Assembly: GCF_036014175.1 (NCBI RefSeq)
Contig: NZ_CP107917.1
Coordinates: 4,278,001-4,342,000, forward strand
DNA: 64,000 nt
Reading direction: 5' to 3'
From: Streptomyces sp. NBC_00443
GTDB lineage: Bacteria > Actinomycetota > Actinomycetes > Streptomycetales > Streptomycetaceae
Below the pieces are notes generated by a model. It was not told the origin of the DNA and did no database searches. It worked only from the letters and a program-made list of their open reading frames with translations. The position numbers and the translations under genes were made by a program. Below, piece by piece: positions 61,845-64,000 of the stretch (within the stretch, counting starts at the first letter, position 1; every line of letters starts with the position of its first letter).

Positions 61845-62163
61845 GGGCCTCACTCCTCCGGGAGCGCGTGCCCTCCCGGGGGCGCCTGTCGAAGTTTCCT
61901 CACCTCAGCCCATGCTTGGATCCGGGGACGGGCCCCGCAACCTAGGCGGGTCCCTTGAGGAGCTCGATCAGACTGGTCACGGCGTCACCGGCACGACGGG
62001 CGGCGGTGCCTCTCCGTCGGTGGGAAAGTCTGTCATGGCAGCACTACATCTCCATGCCTGTCGGCGCTAGGGTTGTGCCACGAGGCAGAGGGTGCTGAAC
62101 CGTTCGGAGTACGGGTGCCGTGTCCGCCCGGGTCCCTCGCCGCGCCCCCGAAACGAAGGTGCC
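61845..62163. other. Intergenic region between divergent genes
   Basis: 319 bases. No coding frame with homology. Should contain promoters for the epimerase-like gene and the MerR-like gene. Confidence 0.45.
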
Positions 62164-62502
62164 ATGCCCGCCGAGAACGCCCCTGTCGCCGGGAACCTCG
62201 ACGACGACGACTATCCCGCCTACACCATGGGGCGGGCCGCCGACGTTCTCGGCACCACTCCCGCCTTCCTGAGGGCCATCGGGGAGGCCGAGCTGATCAC
62301 TCCCCTGCGTTCCGGAGGTGGTCACCGCCGGTACACACGACGCCAGTTGCGCATCGCCGCCCGCGCCCGCGAGCTCGTCGACCAGGGCACGCCCGTCGAG
62401 GCGGCCTGCCGGATCATCTCCTTGGAGGACCGGCTGGCGGACGCCCTCCGGCTGAACCGGGACATGCGCCGGGAGCTGGACGAGCGCGGCCCAGATATCT
62501 AG
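62164..62502 (+). CDS. MerR-like helix-turn-helix regulator (short)
   Basis: 112 residues. YTMGRAADVLGTTPAFLRAIGEAELITPLRSGGGHRRYTRRQLRIAARARELVDQGTPVEAACRII (~20-85) is a complete MerR HTH and wing, followed by a short helix, without the usual dimerisation coil or effector domain. Small proteins of this type often sit just before CspA genes in Streptomyces, and the cold-shock gene 2 leader begins 86 bases on. It may regulate that gene. Confidence 0.85.
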   Translation: MPAENAPVAGNLDDDDYPAYTMGRAADVLGTTPAFLRAIGEAELITPLRSGGGHRRYTRRQLRIAARARELVDQGTPVEAACRIISLEDRLADALRLNRDMRRELDERGPDI

Positions 62503-62588
62503 TCCCGCCGATGCAGAAATACAGGTGGCCGCTGGAGGAGAATCAATGCTCGGCGCCGAAATCACACGGGTGCAAACGCCCGGGCTGT

Positions 62589-62625
62589 GTTAGCGTGATA
62601 CCAGTTGCAGTTTTGGTTGCCAGAG
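62589..62625 (+). promoter_or_regulatory. Conserved leader block of cold-shock gene 2
   Basis: CAGTTGCAGTTTTGGTTGCC and flanks match the block at 35355-35392 in both sequence and order. It lies 109 bases upstream of the ATG. Further short matches (GCGGCGACTCGGA versus GCGACGCGGA; GCACTGCCCCCCAAGGGAG versus GCATCGTCCCCCGAAGGAG) continue through the leader, so the whole 5' region is paralogous. Confidence 0.6.
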
Positions 62626-62733
62626 ATTTGTTTCTTTGCAGAGCTTTCCGGATCTTTCCGGAGGGGTGATCATCGCGGCGACTCGGACCCGTAAAGTGCG
62701 GAGTCCGGCACTGCCCCCCAAGGGAGATTCAAT

Positions 62734-62937
62734 ATGGCATCTGGCACCGTGAAGTGGTTCAACGCGGAAAAGGGCTTCGGCTTCATCGAGCAGGACGGCG
62801 GCGGCGCTGACGTGTTCGCCCACTACTCGAACATCGCCACCAGCGGCTTCCGCGAGCTTCAGGAAGGCCAGAAGGTTACCTTCGACGTCACGCAGGGCCA
62901 GAAGGGCCCGCAGGCCGAGAACATCGTTCCCGCCTGA
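62734..62937 (+). CDS. CspA-type cold-shock protein 2
   Basis: 67 residues, same length and RNP motifs (KGFGFIEQ, DVFAHYSNI) as copy 1. Differences are few and lie at positions 2, 26, 38 and in the 50s-60s. AAGGGAGA ribosome site. The pair arose by duplication of the leader, gene and terminator. Different spacing between leader block and ATG (109 versus 89 bases) suggests different temperature or growth-phase responses. Confidence 0.97.
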   Translation: MASGTVKWFNAEKGFGFIEQDGGGADVFAHYSNIATSGFRELQEGQKVTFDVTQGQKGPQAENIVPA

Positions 62938-62957
62938 CGCTGACGCGTACTACGTGG

Positions 62958-62990
62958 CTGGGGCCCGCGCTCTTGGGGTGCGGGCCCCAG
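62958..62990 (+). terminator. Terminator after cold-shock gene 2
   Basis: CTGGGGCCCGC / GCGGGCCCCAG with loop GCTCTTGGGGT; nearly the same as the copy after gene 1, followed here by CTCTTTGCTTTTCTT, a partial U-tract. Confidence 0.9.
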
Positions 62991-63108
62991 CTCTTTGCTT
63001 TTCTTGACGTTCCTTGACGTTCCCGGATTGTCAACAGCCTCGGATTCACTGCCGAGAGGTCCGGATTTTCGAATTCCTTCGGCTCATTCTCGTGCCGTGG
63101 AGGCATCC

Positions 63109-63396
63109 ATGCGTTGCGTCATCGCCCGCTTCCCCTTCGACCTCACCAAGAGCGAGGTCGAACAGTCGATGAGCGGCATCACCCCCGAACCCGTCACCGG
63201 CGTGGCCGTGACCATCGGCCGCCGCGTCTACCCCGTGATGCAGGTCGGGGAAGTGATCACCAGGCAGAACCGCCGCGACTTCACCACGGGCGAGATGCGC
63301 CGGGCGCTGACCAGGCTCGGCTTCGTCTGCCACGACGCGCCGCCGGTCCCGCCGACCCGGGACGCGCCGGCTGACGAAGGTGCGCTCGGCTGGTGA
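63109..63396 (+). CDS. Small conserved protein downstream of cold-shock gene 2
   Basis: 95 residues with GTGGAGG before ATG. MRCVIARFPFDLTKSEVEQSMSGITPEPVTGVAVTIGRRVYPVMQVGEVITRQNRRDFTTGEMRRALTRLGF reads as a single compact alpha/beta domain, with a loose acidic tail. I associate this type with cold-shock/helicase loci in Streptomyces (nucleic-acid or ribosome-related role suspected), but the family name is not known to me. Confidence 0.7.
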   Translation: MRCVIARFPFDLTKSEVEQSMSGITPEPVTGVAVTIGRRVYPVMQVGEVITRQNRRDFTTGEMRRALTRLGFVCHDAPPVPPTRDAPADEGALGW

Positions 63397-63450
63397 CGCC
63401 TCGCCTCCTGCCACGCCCCGACGCCGGTCGTCGGGCTAGGCTCCGGAGGC

Positions 63451-63855
63451 ATGACACACCCTGACGACCTGCTCGTCGCGATCGCCGCGATGGTGGAGTC
63501 GCGGCACAGCAGCCAGATGTCCCTGACCGTGGTGGTTCCGGGAGCGGTCATCACGGGCCGCTTGGCGCCGGAATCCCTGTGGAAGGAACGGGTGGCCGAA
63601 GTCCTGCGGGACTCCGAGCACCTGGGGCAGTTCGCCGCCGCGTTCACCCGGCGCCGAGGCAACCACGAGGCCGACCACCAGGACGGCGACGGCCGCGGGC
63701 CGGACCACGGTGACCGGCCCACGTACCTCCACTTCCACGTCGCCCGGATCCTCCAGGGCAGTTTCGGTATCCCCGACACGGGTGGCATGTACCGGGTCGC
63801 CCTGGAGGAAGTGAGCGCCTGGACCATCGGCGACATCGGCTACTCGGACCAGTAG
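63451..63855 (+). CDS. Hypothetical protein, possibly GvpU-like
   Basis: 134 residues. MTHPDDLLVAIAAMVESRHSSQMSLTVVVPGAVITGRLAPESLWKERVAEVLRDS, a His/Asp-rich middle (HEADHQDGDGRGPDHGDRPTYLHFHVARILQG) and LEEVSAWTIGDIGYSDQ at the end. The LTVVVPGAVITGRL segment resembles gas-vesicle accessory protein GvpU, a weak match. No other gvp gene is in the window. Confidence 0.5.
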   Translation: MTHPDDLLVAIAAMVESRHSSQMSLTVVVPGAVITGRLAPESLWKERVAEVLRDSEHLGQFAAAFTRRRGNHEADHQDGDGRGPDHGDRPTYLHFHVARILQGSFGIPDTGGMYRVALEEVSAWTIGDIGYSDQ

Positions 63856-63867
63856 GGCCCGGACGCC

Positions 63868-64000
63868 CTAGTCGGAGCCGGCGCCCGTCACCTCGGTCAC
63901 CTTCCACCGCTGATTGGCTCCGGAGTTCGCCAGCCACACGCCGACCCCGGCGCCGTCGTCGGTGGACTGCCCGGAGACGTCCGCGAGTCGGCCGGTGGCG
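63868..64000 (-). CDS. Ricin-type lectin domain tail, partial
   Basis: Only the last 43 residues lie in the window: ADVSGQSTDDGAGVGVWLANSGANQRWKVTEV. The V.VW...GANQRW pattern is the QxW repeat of ricin-B/CBM13 lectin domains, found at the C-terminus of secreted glycoside hydrolases and proteases. The catalytic part is beyond the right edge. Confidence 0.75.
   Translation of the reverse strand, partial: ATGRLADVSGQSTDDGAGVGVWLANSGANQRWKVTEVTGAGSD

Noticed and set aside
63451..63855. Gas-vesicle gene cluster
   Set aside because: Only a weak GvpU-like segment is present and no gvpA/F/L/N/J gene is nearby within the window.
1..64000. Search by eye for tRNA, rRNA, riboswitches and phage attachment sites
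   Set aside because: No cloverleaf with a GGTTCGAATCC-like T arm, no rRNA stretch, no integrase gene and no flanking att-like repeats were found. Reading by eye cannot exclude small RNAs.

Overview
The window is very GC-rich actinobacterial DNA and reads as Streptomyces. Genes are densely packed with ATGA or TGATG stop/start overlaps, GTG and TTG starts are common, and there are two CspA-type cold-shock genes, SigE-like and ECF sigma factors, a LAXTG sortase-type surface protein and many secreted or lipoprotein genes. I see no rRNA, tRNA or CRISPR array. The mix of accessory genes, decayed genes and an IS relic would fit a chromosome arm, but that is inference.

Region 1 (1-21.3 kb) is the edge of an aromatic polyketide tailoring cluster. 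It holds an asparagine-synthetase-like amide synthetase (frameshifted, no N-terminal Cys), a small F420/FMN-type protein, a DUF1772 membrane protein, four class A FAD monooxygenases, a berberine-bridge-type FAD oxidase, an SDR, two O-methyltransferases and a third class I methyltransferase, two tandem quinone reductases, a double SnoaL-like protein, a double GNAT, a 14-TM DHA2 exporter and a MarR regulator. No ketosynthase, chain-length factor or ACP lies here, so the core must be to the left of base 1. The amide synthetase + DUF1772 + many FAD monooxygenases + methyltransferases recall pentangular polyphenol / polycyclic xanthone clusters (lysolipin, xantholipin, fredericamycin types). Putative MarR-type operators lie in the spacer of the promoter before the first quinone reductase and in the marR-monooxygenase divergent region.

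Region 2 (21.3-35 kb) is mixed and partly decayed: an LppU-like membrane protein, a serine hydrolase with an internal deletion, a LAETG surface protein, a lamin-tail-domain protein with a short tandem-repeat tail, a DHFR-like reductase, a Ser/Thr kinase with a PQQ-type sensor domain, a pobA stub, and a small catabolic island (DUF2848 protein, MHS symporter, C-N hydrolase, cupin, GntR) with two matching GntR operator candidates. A sulfite-exporter-type (TSUP) relic follows.

Region 3 (35-49 kb): cold-shock gene plus DEAD-box helicase, an arsenic cassette (arsR, aquaporin-type channel, divergent arsC), a tripeptidyl-aminopeptidase-like secreted hydrolase, a recombination scar joining a sensor-kinase/GerMN-lipoprotein remnant to a headless TetR gene, a polysaccharide deacetylase, an anti-sigma-type ATPase, a lipoprotein with a duplicated domain, a glyoxalase-fold protein, an IS5-type relic, and a secreted protein-arginine deiminase.

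Region 4 (48.4-64 kb) is envelope signalling: a SigE-family sigma factor with a membrane partner; a sigma-like protein fused to a membrane/outer domain and coupled to a class A PBP whose transpeptidase motifs are degenerate; a DUF4232 lipoprotein; an ECF sigma factor with a CU044_5270-type partner; a Clp-N-domain protein fused into an operon with a two-component pair; an RTX-like secreted protein; an NAD-binding epimerase-like protein; a MerR-like regulator; the second cold-shock gene; and a ricin-type lectin tail at the right edge.

Six genes carry a single-base frameshift and all six are of the same sign (one base missing). This may be a sequence-quality artefact rather than real decay, and the affected calls should be read with that in mind.
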